Shown in pieces: positions 37,071 through 46,603 of a DNA stretch of 64,000 nt. Made by a program: the position numbers and the translations under genes. A model generated the notes under the pieces. The model was given only the letters and a program-made list of their open reading frames with translations. It was not told the origin of the DNA and did not search any database. Every line of letters begins with the position of its first letter. Positions within the stretch are counted from its first letter, which is position 1. The stretch comes from Octadecabacter sp. SW4 (GTDB lineage: Bacteria; Pseudomonadota; Alphaproteobacteria; Rhodobacterales; Rhodobacteraceae), in NCBI RefSeq assembly GCF_008065155.1, contig NZ_CP042819.1, positions 3,034,501 to 3,098,500 on the forward strand. The letters are read 5' to 3'.

Positions 37071-39629
37071 ATGTCCCCCTACACTCCCGCCGAAATCGAA
37101 GCAAAGTGGCAAGCCGCATGGGATAAGGCCGGCACCTTCAGGGCGGTGCGCAGCGCCGACAAACCGAAATACTATGTGCTTGAGATGTTCCCATATCCGT
37201 CGGGTCGTATCCACATCGGCCATGTGCGCAACTACACGATGGGTGACGTGATCGCGCGCTATAAACTGGCAACGGGGCATAACGTGCTGCATCCAATGGG
37301 CTTTGACGCCTTTGGAATGCCCGCCGAAAACGCGGCGATGGCCAGCGGCGGCCACCCCAAGGACTGGACCTATCAAAACATCGACGACATGGTCACGCAA
37401 ATGAAACCGCTGGGGTTCGGGCTTGATTGGTCGCGCATGTTCGCGACCTGCGATCCCGACTATTATGGCCAGCAGCAAGCCCTGTTCATCGACATGCTGG
37501 ATGCGGGCCTGATTGACCGCAAGAACGCCACCGTGAACTGGGACCCGGTCGATATGACCGTGCTGGCCAACGAACAGGTGATCGACGGCAAAGGCTGGCG
37601 GTCCGGTGCCGAGGTTGAACGCAAAGACCTTACCCAGTGGTTCTTCAAAATCTCAGACATGGCCGAAGAACTACTGGACGCGCTTGACGGGCTGGACGAC
37701 TGGCCTGCCAAGGTGAAATTGATGCAGGCCAACTGGATCGGCAAATCCCGCGGCCTGCAGTTCGCCTTTTCGATGATCGACGGCCCCGCAGGCCATGACC
37801 GGATCGAAGTTTATACCACCCGCCCCGACACCCTGATGGGTGCGTCATTCATCGGTATTTCGCCCGATCACCCGCTGGCCAAACAGCTGGAACAGAACAA
37901 CGCCGACCTTGCCGCCTTCAACGCCGAATGTCGCAAAGGTGGCACCACTGAAGAAGCGTTGGAAAAAGCCGACAAAATGGGGTTCGACACGGGCCTGCGG
38001 GTGCGCCACCCGTTTGATACCGCATGGGAATTGCCGGTCTATGTCGCCAACTTCATCCTGATGGATTACGGCACTGGCGCGATTTTCGGCTGCCCCGCGC
38101 ATGACCAGCGCGATTTCGACTTTGCCACGAAATACGGTCTGCCCATCATCCCGACCTTCCTGCCCAGCGCCGATAGCGATCCGCAATTGGTCGAGGCCTT
38201 CGTGCCGACGAAGACCGAAATGGTGCACTGGGTCGCACCATTCAATTGGGAACCCGCGACCACCGGCACCGATGCCATCGACGCCGCGATCGCGTTCTGC
38301 GAAGCAAATAGCGTGGGGCAGGGCGTGACCAAATTCCGCCTGCGCGATTGGGGCCTTTCGCGTCAGCGCTATTGGGGGTGCCCGATTCCCGTTGTGCATT
38401 GTGATGCCTGCGGTGTGGTGCCCGAGAAAAAGGAAAACCTGCCTGTCGAGCTGCCCTATGATGTAAGTTTCGACATCCCCGGCAACCCGCTTGACCGCCA
38501 CCCCACATGGCGCGACACGCCCTGCCCGTCCTGCGGCAAGCCCGCGAAACGCGAAACCGACACGATGGACACATTTGTGGATTCGTCTTGGTATTTCGCG
38601 CGCTTCACCTCGCCTCATGCCGCCACGCCCACCGATGCCGAAGACGCTGCCTATTGGATGAACGTCGATCAATATATCGGCGGGATCGAGCACGCGATTC
38701 TGCACCTGCTTTATTCGCGGTTCTTTGCCCGCGCGATGGCGAAAACAGGCCACTTGCCTGCCAAGGCAATCGAGCCGTTCAATGCGCTGTTCACCCAAGG
38801 CATGGTGACGCACGCGATCTACAAAACGACCGGCGCAGATGGCCGCCCTGTCTATCACTATCCCGAAACGGTTGAGCTGCGTGACGGTGGCGCGTTCCTT
38901 GCGGATGGCACGCAGGTCGAGGTGATCCCATCGGCCAAGATGTCGAAATCCAAGAACAACGTGGTCGATCCCGTTGCCATCATCGACCAATACGGCGCCG
39001 ATACCGCGCGTTGGTTCGTGTTGTCCGACAGCCCACCCGAACGCGATGTGGAATGGACCGCGTCGGGTGCCGAAGCGGCGTTCAAACATCTGTCGCGGGT
39101 GCATCGGATTGCAAATGATATTGCGCAATCCAGCGAATCCGCCACCCGCGAAGCTGACGAGCAGCTTGCGCGCGAGATGCACAAAACCATCTTTGATGTG
39201 ACCCAAGGCGTTGAGTCCTTTGGCTTCAATGCCTCTATCGCGAAACTCTACGCCTTTACCAACACCCTTGCGAAATCCAAGGCGGGGGCAGAGGCCAAAC
39301 GCACGGCCATGCGCACCCTTGCGCAGCTGATGTCGCCGATGACGCCGCATTTGGCCGAGGATATCTGGGCGATGCTGGGTGGTGACGGCCTGATCGCCAA
39401 CGCCCCCTGGCCCGTTGCGGATGATGCGATGTTGGTCGAGGATAGCGTAACCCTGCCGATCCAGATCAACGGCAAGCGGCGCTCGGAAATCACCGTGCCC
39501 AAGGATATGGCAAAGGATGAGATTGAAAAACTTGTGCTCGCGGACCAAGCTGTGCTGCGCACCCTTGACGGGGCCGCGCCGAAAAAGCTGATCGTCGTGC
39601 CCGGAAGGATCGTCAATGTCGTCATCTAG
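37071..39629 (+). CDS. leuS: leucyl-tRNA synthetase
   Basis: 852-aa class I synthetase charging tRNA(Leu). The HIGH motif is HIGH at 48-51 in [13 protein letters not shown]; the KMSKS loop is KMSKS at 623-627. The editing CP1 domain ([22 protein letters not shown]) and the zinc-ribbon cysteines in [12 protein letters not shown] and CPSCGKP are present. First gene of leuS-lptE-holA, a conserved order in alphaproteobacteria. It overlaps lptE by 14 bp. Confidence 0.96.
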   Translation: MSPYTPAEIEAKWQAAWDKAGTFRAVRSADKPKYYVLEMFPYPSGRIHIGHVRNYTMGDVIARYKLATGHNVLHPMGFDAFGMPAENAAMASGGHPKDWTYQNIDDMVTQMKPLGFGLDWSRMFATCDPDYYGQQQALFIDMLDAGLIDRKNATVNWDPVDMTVLANEQVIDGKGWRSGAEVERKDLTQWFFKISDMAEELLDALDGLDDWPAKVKLMQANWIGKSRGLQFAFSMIDGPAGHDRIEVYTTRPDTLMGASFIGISPDHPLAKQLEQNNADLAAFNAECRKGGTTEEALEKADKMGFDTGLRVRHPFDTAWELPVYVANFILMDYGTGAIFGCPAHDQRDFDFATKYGLPIIPTFLPSADSDPQLVEAFVPTKTEMVHWVAPFNWEPATTGTDAIDAAIAFCEANSVGQGVTKFRLRDWGLSRQRYWGCPIPVVHCDACGVVPEKKENLPVELPYDVSFDIPGNPLDRHPTWRDTPCPSCGKPAKRETDTMDTFVDSSWYFARFTSPHAATPTDAEDAAYWMNVDQYIGGIEHAILHLLYSRFFARAMAKTGHLPAKAIEPFNALFTQGMVTHAIYKTTGADGRPVYHYPETVELRDGGAFLADGTQVEVIPSAKMSKSKNNVVDPVAIIDQYGADTARWFVLSDSPPERDVEWTASGAEAAFKHLSRVHRIANDIAQSSESATREADEQLAREMHKTIFDVTQGVESFGFNASIAKLYAFTNTLAKSKAGAEAKRTAMRTLAQLMSPMTPHLAEDIWAMLGGDGLIANAPWPVADDAMLVEDSVTLPIQINGKRRSEITVPKDMAKDEIEKLVLADQAVLRTLDGAAPKKLIVVPGRIVNVVI

Positions 39630-40110
39630 TCCTGCCATCGCCCGCCGCGCCGTGATCCTTGGGGCGCTAGCCTTGGGCGGCTGCGGCTTTACGCCGGTCT
39701 ATGGCACGCAGGGCGCGGGCGGGGTCTTGCGCAACGCCGTCGATATCGAAACGCCCGCCACCCGCGAAGGGTTCCGGCTGCGCGCCCGCGTTGAAGACCG
39801 GTTGGGACGCACGACATCGCCCCGCTACCGCTTGCGGGTTACGCTGGATATTGACGCAAGCCCAATCGCGATCACGACGCAGCAAGACACGACCCGTTAT
39901 AACCTACCCGGCATCGCCACATGGACGTTGATGGAAATGGGTGACGATACCGCCATCGCCAGCGGGCGAGTCGACACCTTTACCGCCTATTCCGCGGCAG
40001 GCACCACGGTTGCAACCCGCGAAGCCGAAGGGGATGCGCGCGACCGGCTTGGCACGGCCCTCGCCGACCTGATCATCACGCGCTTGATGATCGCCGCGCA
40101 GGACCTGTAG
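39616..40110 (+). CDS. lptE: LPS-assembly lipoprotein LptE
   Basis: 164-aa outer-membrane lipoprotein that plugs LptD and helps insert lipopolysaccharide. Signal peptide with lipobox ALGGC (Cys23) followed by [13 protein letters not shown], the hallmark of alphaproteobacterial LptE, and [12 protein letters not shown]. Position between leuS and holA is conserved across the class. Start overlaps the leuS end by 14 bp. Confidence 0.9.
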   Translation: MSSSSPAIARRAVILGALALGGCGFTPVYGTQGAGGVLRNAVDIETPATREGFRLRARVEDRLGRTTSPRYRLRVTLDIDASPIAITTQQDTTRYNLPGIATWTLMEMGDDTAIASGRVDTFTAYSAAGTTVATREAEGDARDRLGTALADLIITRLMIAAQDL

Positions 40111-40114
40111 CGCG

Positions 40115-41146
40115 ATGAAGCTATCCCCGCGCGACGCATCCCGCTATTTCCGCAAGCCAGATCCCGACCGCACCGGCCTGTTGATTTTCGGCGCCGACGC
40201 CATACGCGTGGCCACCCGCCGCCAAGAGGTCATTGCCGCACTTGTCGGCCCCGAGGGCGAGGCCGAGATGCGCCTGACCCGCATCAACGCGGGTGATCTG
40301 CGCAAGGATCCCGCCCTGCTGGGGGACGCGATCAAGGAACAAGGGTTTTTCCCGGGCGCGCGCGTGGCCTTTGTTGAGGGCGCGAGCGATGCGCTGGCCA
40401 AACCCATCGGGGCCGCGCTGGATGATTGGCAAAAGGGAGACGCGCAGATCATCGTCACCGCCAGCCAACTGACCGCGAAGTCGGCCCTGCGCAAGCTGTT
40501 CGAGGGGCACAATAACGCTTATTGCGTAGGCCTTTATGACGATCCACCGTCACGTGAGGAGATCGAGGCGATCATGAAATCTGCCAGGCTTCCCACCGTT
40601 GGCCGCGACGCGATGGAGCAGTTGACCGTGCTGTCGCGCATGCTTGAACCCGGCGATTTTCGCCAGACCGTGGAAAAGCTGGGCTTGTATAAGCATGGTG
40701 ATGATACCGAGGTGAGCATCGCCGACATCAACGCCTGCGCACCCCAATCAAGCGAGGCCGCGCTGGACGATGTCCTCAATATCGTGGCCGAGGCCAAAGC
40801 GGACCAGATCGGTCCGACCCTGCGCAAACTTTATGCCCAGGGTGTGAACCCTGTCGCGCTGTGCATTGGTGCAAACCGGCATTTTCGCGCGCTCCACACC
40901 GTTGCCAGTGATCCCGGCGGCGTGAATGCGGGTATCGGTCGGCTGCGCCCACCCGTCTTTGGCCCACGTCGCGAAAGGATGGCGCGCCAGGCCAGCAAAT
41001 GGGGCCGCGCCAACCTTGAAGAGGCCCTGGCGCATCTGATTGATACCGATCTCCAGCTACGCTCGGCCGATACGGCGCCAAAAGGCGCGCTGGTCGAAAG
41101 AATGTTGATCCGAATCGCCATGTTGGCCCGACGCACCGCGCGCTAG
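40115..41146 (+). CDS. holA: DNA polymerase III delta subunit
   Basis: 343-aa clamp-loader subunit. The N-terminal AAA+-like domain (LLIFGADAIRVATRRQEVIAALVG, FFPGARVAFVEGASDALAKPI, IIVTASQLTAKSALRKLFE) and C-terminal collar domain (KLYAQGVNPVALCIGANRHFRALHTVAS) are in order. It is four bases after lptE and shares its transcript. Its last 90 bp overlap the opposite-strand flippase gene. Confidence 0.92.
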   Translation: MKLSPRDASRYFRKPDPDRTGLLIFGADAIRVATRRQEVIAALVGPEGEAEMRLTRINAGDLRKDPALLGDAIKEQGFFPGARVAFVEGASDALAKPIGAALDDWQKGDAQIIVTASQLTAKSALRKLFEGHNNAYCVGLYDDPPSREEIEAIMKSARLPTVGRDAMEQLTVLSRMLEPGDFRQTVEKLGLYKHGDDTEVSIADINACAPQSSEAALDDVLNIVAEAKADQIGPTLRKLYAQGVNPVALCIGANRHFRALHTVASDPGGVNAGIGRLRPPVFGPRRERMARQASKWGRANLEEALAHLIDTDLQLRSADTAPKGALVERMLIRIAMLARRTAR

Positions 41147-42367
41147 CCCGATCCGCGGCGGCAAGACCCGGATCACAAGCCAAAGCTGGCCGACCAAAAG
41201 CGTGCCAGCCGCAAGATTGAGACCAATCGCAGCGCCCGCAACCCAAACGCCCAGGACCACAGCGCCGAAAAATCCAACGCTTGTCCACACGACCGGGCCT
41301 GCGATTTTGTCCAAACTGCCGCGACCGACCGCAATCTTGACCCATGTTTCGGTGACGGCCCGCAAGACCAACGCGACCAGCATCAATCGTGCAAACAGCA
41401 GATCCGATGGCAGCGGTGCGGGGCCATATGGCGACAGGATCGCCAGAGCTTCGGGCAGCCAGATCGCCAGCGTCAGGCCCGCCGCCCCGATCCCAATCAC
41501 CTGCACCGCTGTGGCGCGCCAGAGCAGCCGATGCGCGCGCAAAGGTCCAAGCCGCGCTGCCAGACCGTCAAGCCCGATCAATAGCACGGTCGCCAATTGC
41601 CGAAGATACCCCAACAGCACAAAAATCAACGCCAGTGTCACAAATTTCGCCGGTGCCACAAGCGCCCCTGCAGCAATCACCGGCAACCGCAAGGTGAACT
41701 GCCCCGACACCGCCAAAAGGGCGGTTTGGCGTAATAATACCCAGGGATTTACCGGGTCCAGATCCTGTCGGGTGATCGCCGGAACGGGCCAGACAAGGCC
41801 AACACCCATCACCCCAATCAAAGCGAGACTTAGCGCCTGAAAGAACCACAGCATCATTTGATCAGGTGGAGCGTCACCGATTGCTCGGCTGATTGCCAAC
41901 AGACAAACCACTTCAACACCGCGCCGCAAAGCCATATGACAGGTATATGTCAACTGCTGGCCGGCGATTAGAAAACCCGCCATCTTGGGCGACAGGACGG
42001 TGTGCACCAGCCCCCAAATCAGCGAACTGGCCAACCCCCAAGCCAAGGCATTGGTCGCAAACCGGCCCTGCCCCGCAAAAAGCACGACACCCGATGCCAG
42101 ACCCGCAGCCACAAGCAGGATCACCAGAAACCGGCGAATCTTTTGGTTCACATGGGCCTGTGCGCGTGCGAGCAGAGGCACAGAGACCGTTTCGGCGATG
42201 TTGCCCGGCAACATTGCAATCCATCGCCACGCCAGAACCATAAGATAAAGCGCAAGCGCATCCTGTCCCAAGCCTGCGACCAGACGGATCATCCAAAGGC
42301 CTATGCCAAGTGTCACTAACAGGCGGATCGCATTGACAAGCACGTTATTTAACAGGCGTTTTGGCAT
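41057..42367 (-). CDS. Wzx-like polysaccharide flippase (MOP/oligosaccharide flippase family)
   Basis: 436-aa inner-membrane protein with about 12 to 13 hydrophobic segments, beginning MPKRLLNNVLVNAIRLLVTLGIGLWMI and with QDALALYLMVLAWRWIAMLPGNIAETVSVPLLARAQAH in the second helix pair. This matches PST/MOP flippases that translocate lipid-linked repeat units. The start at 42367 begins at the first membrane segment; a longer reading would run over the divergent capD-type gene. The last 30 residues are an unusual charged tail coded antisense to the holA end. It belongs to the EPS region. Confidence 0.8.
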   Translation of the reverse strand: MPKRLLNNVLVNAIRLLVTLGIGLWMIRLVAGLGQDALALYLMVLAWRWIAMLPGNIAETVSVPLLARAQAHVNQKIRRFLVILLVAAGLASGVVLFAGQGRFATNALAWGLASSLIWGLVHTVLSPKMAGFLIAGQQLTYTCHMALRRGVEVVCLLAISRAIGDAPPDQMMLWFFQALSLALIGVMGVGLVWPVPAITRQDLDPVNPWVLLRQTALLAVSGQFTLRLPVIAAGALVAPAKFVTLALIFVLLGYLRQLATVLLIGLDGLAARLGPLRAHRLLWRATAVQVIGIGAAGLTLAIWLPEALAILSPYGPAPLPSDLLFARLMLVALVLRAVTETWVKIAVGRGSLDKIAGPVVWTSVGFFGAVVLGVWVAGAAIGLNLAAGTLLVGQLWLVIRVLPPRIGLARGASGQHGDSDQHSFDQRAFWRRIGRA

Positions 42368-42554
42368 TTTTTCCCAAGTTGATGTGGCCACGCAGCGGGG
42401 AACGCAGCGCTTCGCAACCAAGCTATCACGCAATCTGTTAAGAATTGCTTTTGGGCGGATCATTGCGAAAAACAGCACCGCCGCAAAAATTTTGCGATCC
42501 GCGCGCTCTAGTTGTATACCTTCGAGGGTGAATGTTAGCGAATTGGCCCCCGGT

Positions 42555-43097
42555 ATGATCGATTTTCTTGACAGTCTCTCTCGACCAGTAAAGCGCACCA
42601 TTCTTTTGATCATGGATGTTGCCCTTGTGCCGGTCGCGCTGGTGAGTGCATTTGCGCTGCGATACGGCATGCCAAATCCTACACCAGTCGTCCTGAACGA
42701 AACTCCTTTGGTGGTGCTGGTGACGATTTTGTCAGGCGCGATCATCATCGCTATGGGGCTGCCACGTATCAAACTTCAGTCACTTGAAGTGCAAGCGGTC
42801 GCGCGCATTGCCCTCACGGCAGCGATACTTTCGGTCACGGCTATCGTTGCCAGCTATCTCATTGCCTCGGGCGAGCCGCGCTCGGTTCCACTTATCTTTG
42901 GCGCCCTGTTCTTTGGTATGTCGCTTGGGACGCGTTTGATCGCGATTGCCATCCTCGACAAGTTACGTGAACGTGGAACAACTCGCCTTCCAGTTGCAAT
43001 CTATGGCGTCGGTTCGGCGGGCGTCCAGCTGGCCGCAGCGCTGCGCAACACGCCGGGCGACTTGACCGGCAGGCCAGCCACCATCAGCCCGTCATAG
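42555..43097 (+). pseudogene. truncated CapD/WbpM-type nucleotide-sugar 4,6-dehydratase (N-terminal fragment)
   Basis: The predicted 180-aa product matches only the start of a protein that normally has about 640 aa: four N-terminal membrane segments (MIDFLDSLSRPVKRTILLIMD to ALFFGMSLGTRLIA) and the first Rossmann-like strand VAIYGVGSAGVQLAAALR. Homology stops near position 43046. The following 17 residues are unrelated and a stop comes at 43097. The catalytic SDR half is missing from the window. The piece is divergent from the flippase gene, 187 bp away. Confidence 0.78.
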
Positions 43098-43105
43098 GAC
43101 GGGTT
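43046..43105 (-). other. short inverted remnant of the CapD/WbpM coding sequence at the junction with yjbH
   Basis: Read on the minus strand from 43105 to 43046, the sequence gives NPSYDGLMVAGLPVKSPGVL. This fits the stretch that should follow the dinucleotide fold of CapD/WbpM proteins (pattern D-N-P-x-x-x-G-x-x-V-x-G-x-x-V-x-x-P). It lies in the opposite orientation to the intact upstream part of the same gene and directly abuts yjbH. A ten-base palindrome gcagcgctgc (43035-43044) sits at the inner edge. The identification is based on pattern recognition, not on a search. Confidence 0.55.
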
Positions 43106-44447
43106 GATCGCCGTCAAACAGCGCCACCTCGGTATAAGGTGTAAGCCCCCACAAGAAGGTGGGCTCTGTAGGTGCAACATCGACCAAACCGTCAGCGCCC
43201 TCGGCTTCGCCAATCTGGGCGCGGGCAAAGGATGTCCACGCGGCATCCGGCTCGTTCTCGAGGTCTTCCATATCGCCGCGCTGGATCGTCGTGGCTGACA
43301 TTGCAATTCCGCGCTGCATGGGTTCAAGCACAAAGGTATCAACCGACGCAGGTGCCAATTGAGTCAATACGCGCGCGACACGACCAATCGCCTGCGCTTC
43401 GGCGCGATAGCGGGTGTTGGTATAGCGCACGCGCATCCGCTGGTCAGTGATTTCGGTGCTGTCCAGAATGATCCCGTCACGGGCCAGAACCTCGGCCAAA
43501 GTCGCGCGAATTTCGCCGGCGGGTTCGGCGGTGCGATCCCAACTTGCGGCGGCTGCGCGGTCTTGGGCACGCACGGCAACGGGGATCGGCGCGACATCCA
43601 GACCGCTGACATAATCGGCACCGCGCGGGTTAAAATAGGTCGTCGCGCTAAAGCCAACCTCCCTACCGTAAAGATAATAAACGCTGAGCGCATAGCCGGG
43701 GCGCGGGCTGTATGTCAGACCAACGTTGAACGGCGAATTGGCCGCGAAGGTGCCGTCGGCTGTCTCTTCGGTGTAAGCATCGGACGAATACTCCAGCTTG
43801 AGCGTATAATCGGGAGCAACTCGCCATTCGACACCGCCGAAAACGGCTGCATCACCACGGAAATACTGATCAAAGGCAACATTGCCACCAAGACCGAAAT
43901 CGTTGAACGGTCGCACCTCAAAGCCGCTGTCCAGCACGCCCAAAGGGTTCGTAAACCCATTGCGTGTTCCCATGCGCCCCCAGCCAAGGCCCGCAGTCAC
44001 GCGCAGATCTGGGGTGACGGTTTTGGTCGCGACGACATACTCGGAACTGTAAAGCCCCGTGCCCAGAAAGTCGCGCAGGCCAATGGCAAAGGCCGGACGA
44101 AAGCGCCCCTCATCCATGAGCAGATAATGGATGTCGAAACTACGATCAAAAAGATCGTCGGTCCCCGGACCGGTAAATTCATCAAAGCGGGAATAGCGAA
44201 AAGTGCCACTTAGGCGTGGTGCGACCTGAAAGGTGAATGACCCACGCTGCTGCAGCGCGAATCCGCCAAGTGTCATGCCAATTTCACCGTCTGGCGCCAC
44301 GCCCGCGCTGGGCATTTCGATTAGACCGGGTGTGCCAAAAATTGTGTAACTCGACCGCCAGTCTTCGGCTTGCGCGCCAAAAGCGCCGCCAAGGCCCAAA
44401 GCAAGGCCCCAAACACCTCGTCTGGCGATTTGCATAACACTACCCAT
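43092..44447 (-). CDS. YjbH-family outer-membrane protein, apparently C-terminally truncated
   Basis: 451-aa product with a signal peptide (RRGVWGLALGLGGAFGAQAED). The N-terminal part is a beta-barrel-like YjbH domain (TIFGTPGLIEMPSAGVAPDGEIGMTLGGF, GVLDSGFEVRPFNDFGLGGNVAFDQYF) known from yjbEFGH exopolysaccharide operons. The protein stops right after LTPYTEVALFDGDQPVL, while family members usually run to roughly 650-700 aa. The missing second barrel half coincides with the capD breakpoint, so the truncation looks secondary. Starts at 44447 or at a second ATG near 44435. Confidence 0.78.
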   Translation of the reverse strand: MGSVMQIARRGVWGLALGLGGAFGAQAEDWRSSYTIFGTPGLIEMPSAGVAPDGEIGMTLGGFALQQRGSFTFQVAPRLSGTFRYSRFDEFTGPGTDDLFDRSFDIHYLLMDEGRFRPAFAIGLRDFLGTGLYSSEYVVATKTVTPDLRVTAGLGWGRMGTRNGFTNPLGVLDSGFEVRPFNDFGLGGNVAFDQYFRGDAAVFGGVEWRVAPDYTLKLEYSSDAYTEETADGTFAANSPFNVGLTYSPRPGYALSVYYLYGREVGFSATTYFNPRGADYVSGLDVAPIPVAVRAQDRAAAASWDRTAEPAGEIRATLAEVLARDGIILDSTEITDQRMRVRYTNTRYRAEAQAIGRVARVLTQLAPASVDTFVLEPMQRGIAMSATTIQRGDMEDLENEPDAAWTSFARAQIGEAEGADGLVDVAPTEPTFLWGLTPYTEVALFDGDQPVL

Positions 44448-44568
44448 GACCGATCTCCGACGCGTTCGAAGCGACCCTATAGCAGCATCACGATCCAAGA
44501 AAGAGAAGTGCCCGCCAAAAGTGACGGGCACAAGGAATGTGACGACAATACCACCCTCGATCGGCGCA

Positions 44569-45642
44569 CTAGCCGATCAAGACACCCCACATGGCCGTAT
44601 GATTGGCCCCAAAGTAGGAATCGTAGATGCGACTGTGGCCTTGCAGTTCGACCGTGTCGCCGGCGTTCAGCATTTCCAGCGTGTGGGTCGTCATGCCCGT
44701 GCGCCCGTCAACATGTCCACCCGAGTTTTCGGCAAAGGTGCCATAAATTTCAGTGACACCATTCTTGACCAGGCGGATCGAATGGCGCGGCACGCCAAAG
44801 TCTTTGACAAAAATGATCGACCCGCCGATCAGATAGGTCCCCATCACCGGCGCAACGAAACGGTTGGTCGTGGCATCGAACACGCCTTGGGCATTGTGAT
44901 CGACGGTGTTCACGCTCAACTTGGCCCATGTATCGGCGAGCACAAGCTGGTCGAAATTCATATGTGCCTTGAACCGCGGCAGGTTGGGCTGCGCCACCCG
45001 CCCGCTGGCCAGATCAACCGACCAGCCGTCGCGGAACGTGATCCCGTCATCGGATACCGAAAGACGGATTTCATCACTGCCAAACTGGCCCAGCACCGCC
45101 TGCGACGTAAAGCTCGTCTGAAATGTGAACCCAAGGTCATCGCCCGATCCCTCGCGGTTCAGGACCATGTTCATATCACCGCTGCCGCCGTCGCCCACCG
45201 TCACCGCAGACCAGGTGGCGGTATTCAGCGTTGCGGCAAATGGCGCCGCAGGATCAACTGCCTGACCCAAACCGATGGACTGCACATCGCCCAGTTCCGA
45301 CGCCGTCATCGCCGACCAGGCCGTGCCGTCAAAGGAAACCATCGTGTTGCGCGACAGCACCATCGCACGCCACCCGGGACGTGGCACAAGAAACATCCAA
45401 GCCCCACCTTGCAGGATCGCCAGAGCACCCGATTGCCCCGCCCAGTCACCCGTTGCGCCGGGCGCGACGATGTAAACCTCGTCATCAAGCGCGCCAAAGG
45501 GCGGGGCAACCTGGTCATCAGACACCACCACCAACTGCACAATCGCATCCAATATTTGCAGGGCTTCGTTATGGGTGACGTGCTTTTGTGCCTGCGCCGG
45601 AAGGATCGTCGGCAGGGAAAGACGGTTCGTTGTATCTGGCAT
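44569..45642 (-). CDS. DUF2793 protein with C-terminal C1q/TNF-like jelly-roll region
   Basis: 357 aa. Residues 1-110 match DUF2793 (LSLPTILPAQAQKHVTHNEALQILDAIVQLVV, DDEVYIVAPGATGDWAGQ, GGAWMFLVPRPGWRA), a domain seen in phage-like tail or gene-transfer-agent proteins. The last 130 residues (VFDATTNRFVAPVMGTYLIGG, MTTHTLEMLNAGDTVELQG) look like a C1q-type jelly roll. No signal peptide was seen. It lies in the EPS region between yjbH and the phosphatase gene without other phage genes. Function unknown; surface or matrix binding is an inference. Confidence 0.75.
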   Translation of the reverse strand: MPDTTNRLSLPTILPAQAQKHVTHNEALQILDAIVQLVVVSDDQVAPPFGALDDEVYIVAPGATGDWAGQSGALAILQGGAWMFLVPRPGWRAMVLSRNTMVSFDGTAWSAMTASELGDVQSIGLGQAVDPAAPFAATLNTATWSAVTVGDGGSGDMNMVLNREGSGDDLGFTFQTSFTSQAVLGQFGSDEIRLSVSDDGITFRDGWSVDLASGRVAQPNLPRFKAHMNFDQLVLADTWAKLSVNTVDHNAQGVFDATTNRFVAPVMGTYLIGGSIIFVKDFGVPRHSIRLVKNGVTEIYGTFAENSGGHVDGRTGMTTHTLEMLNAGDTVELQGHSRIYDSYFGANHTAMWGVLIG

Positions 45643-45766
45643 TTGCTGTGTCCATCGGGCTGTTGCAAGTTGGCGCAACATTCCGGCAAAGCAGTTGTGG
45701 CATTCCTAAGCGCGCGAACTGGCGCTATAGGTTTGGTTAACCGTTTCCACCGCGCACAGGTCCGTC

Positions 45767-46540
45767 ATGTCACTGCTCAAGCGTCTGTTTGGCACCAAGC
45801 CAGCCACTGCCCCAACCGACCTTGGCGCGCCACGCCCCCTGCAGACCACCTATGTGGTGGGTGACATTCACGGGCGCGCGGACCTGTTGGAAAACCTGCT
45901 TGTGCAAATCGACGCAGATCGCAGGCATGACCCTCATGCGGTCTGCATCTGCCTTGGCGATTTCGTCGACCGGGGCGAACAATCCGGCGCGGTGCTTGAG
46001 TTGCTGCGCGCGCGCCAAACCGCAACACCCGCAACATTCGTCTGCCTGATGGGCAATCACGAACGCATGCTGCTTGATTTCATTGACCGGACCGCCGAGC
46101 GGGGCCAGCGCTGGTTGCGGAACGGGGGCTTGCAGACGCTCGCCAGTATGGGCGTGTCGGGAATCACTGAAAGTGCCCCGCCTGATCGCCTGATGGCGGC
46201 GCGCGATCAATTCCTGAACCTAACAGAACCGGCCATGTTTGAATGGCTGCGCGCGCTGCCCACGCAGTGGGACAGCGGCAATCTCGTGGTTGTCCACGCC
46301 GCCCTTGATCCAAACGCACCGCCCGACGGGCAAAGCGACCGCACCCGCATCTGGGGGCACCGCGACTTCCTGACACTTCCGCGCCGCGACGGGCTTTGGG
46401 TCGCGCATGGTCACACCATCATCGACCAGCCGCACTTCGCCGCCAGCCGGATCGCCGTGGACACCGGTGCCTATTATTCCGGCACCCTGACTGCCGCCAA
46501 AATCAGCCCCACTGGCACCGTTGATTTCCTGCAAACCTAA
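45767..46540 (+). CDS. PPP-family serine/threonine phosphatase (metallophosphoesterase)
   Basis: 257 aa with the complete metal-binding motif set: GDIHG (32-36), GDFVDRG (64-70), GNHE (96-99), and the later HAALDP and VAHGHT histidines. These are the motifs of bacterial PPP phosphatases such as PrpA/ApaH relatives. The predicted cytoplasmic enzyme may dephosphorylate a protein. It is directly followed by ugd (63 bp) on the same strand, a neighbourhood that suggests a role in EPS control. Confidence 0.87.
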   Translation: MSLLKRLFGTKPATAPTDLGAPRPLQTTYVVGDIHGRADLLENLLVQIDADRRHDPHAVCICLGDFVDRGEQSGAVLELLRARQTATPATFVCLMGNHERMLLDFIDRTAERGQRWLRNGGLQTLASMGVSGITESAPPDRLMAARDQFLNLTEPAMFEWLRALPTQWDSGNLVVVHAALDPNAPPDGQSDRTRIWGHRDFLTLPRRDGLWVAHGHTIIDQPHFAASRIAVDTGAYYSGTLTAAKISPTGTVDFLQT

Positions 46541-46603
46541 GCAGGATCAGTTGACACAAGGGCCACCAACGCCCAAACAAAAAAGAAAAACAAGGGTCCG
46601 AGC

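Noticed and set aside
37845-39638. A 597-codon open frame on the minus strand
   Set aside because: It is antisense to leuS, which has complete motifs; the translation has no recognisable domain and reflects the high G+C codon pattern.
42555-43097. capD fragment as a complete short membrane protein
   Set aside because: Its sequence follows the start of a known long family and stops following it abruptly at a point where inverted capD-like sequence begins, so truncation explains it better.
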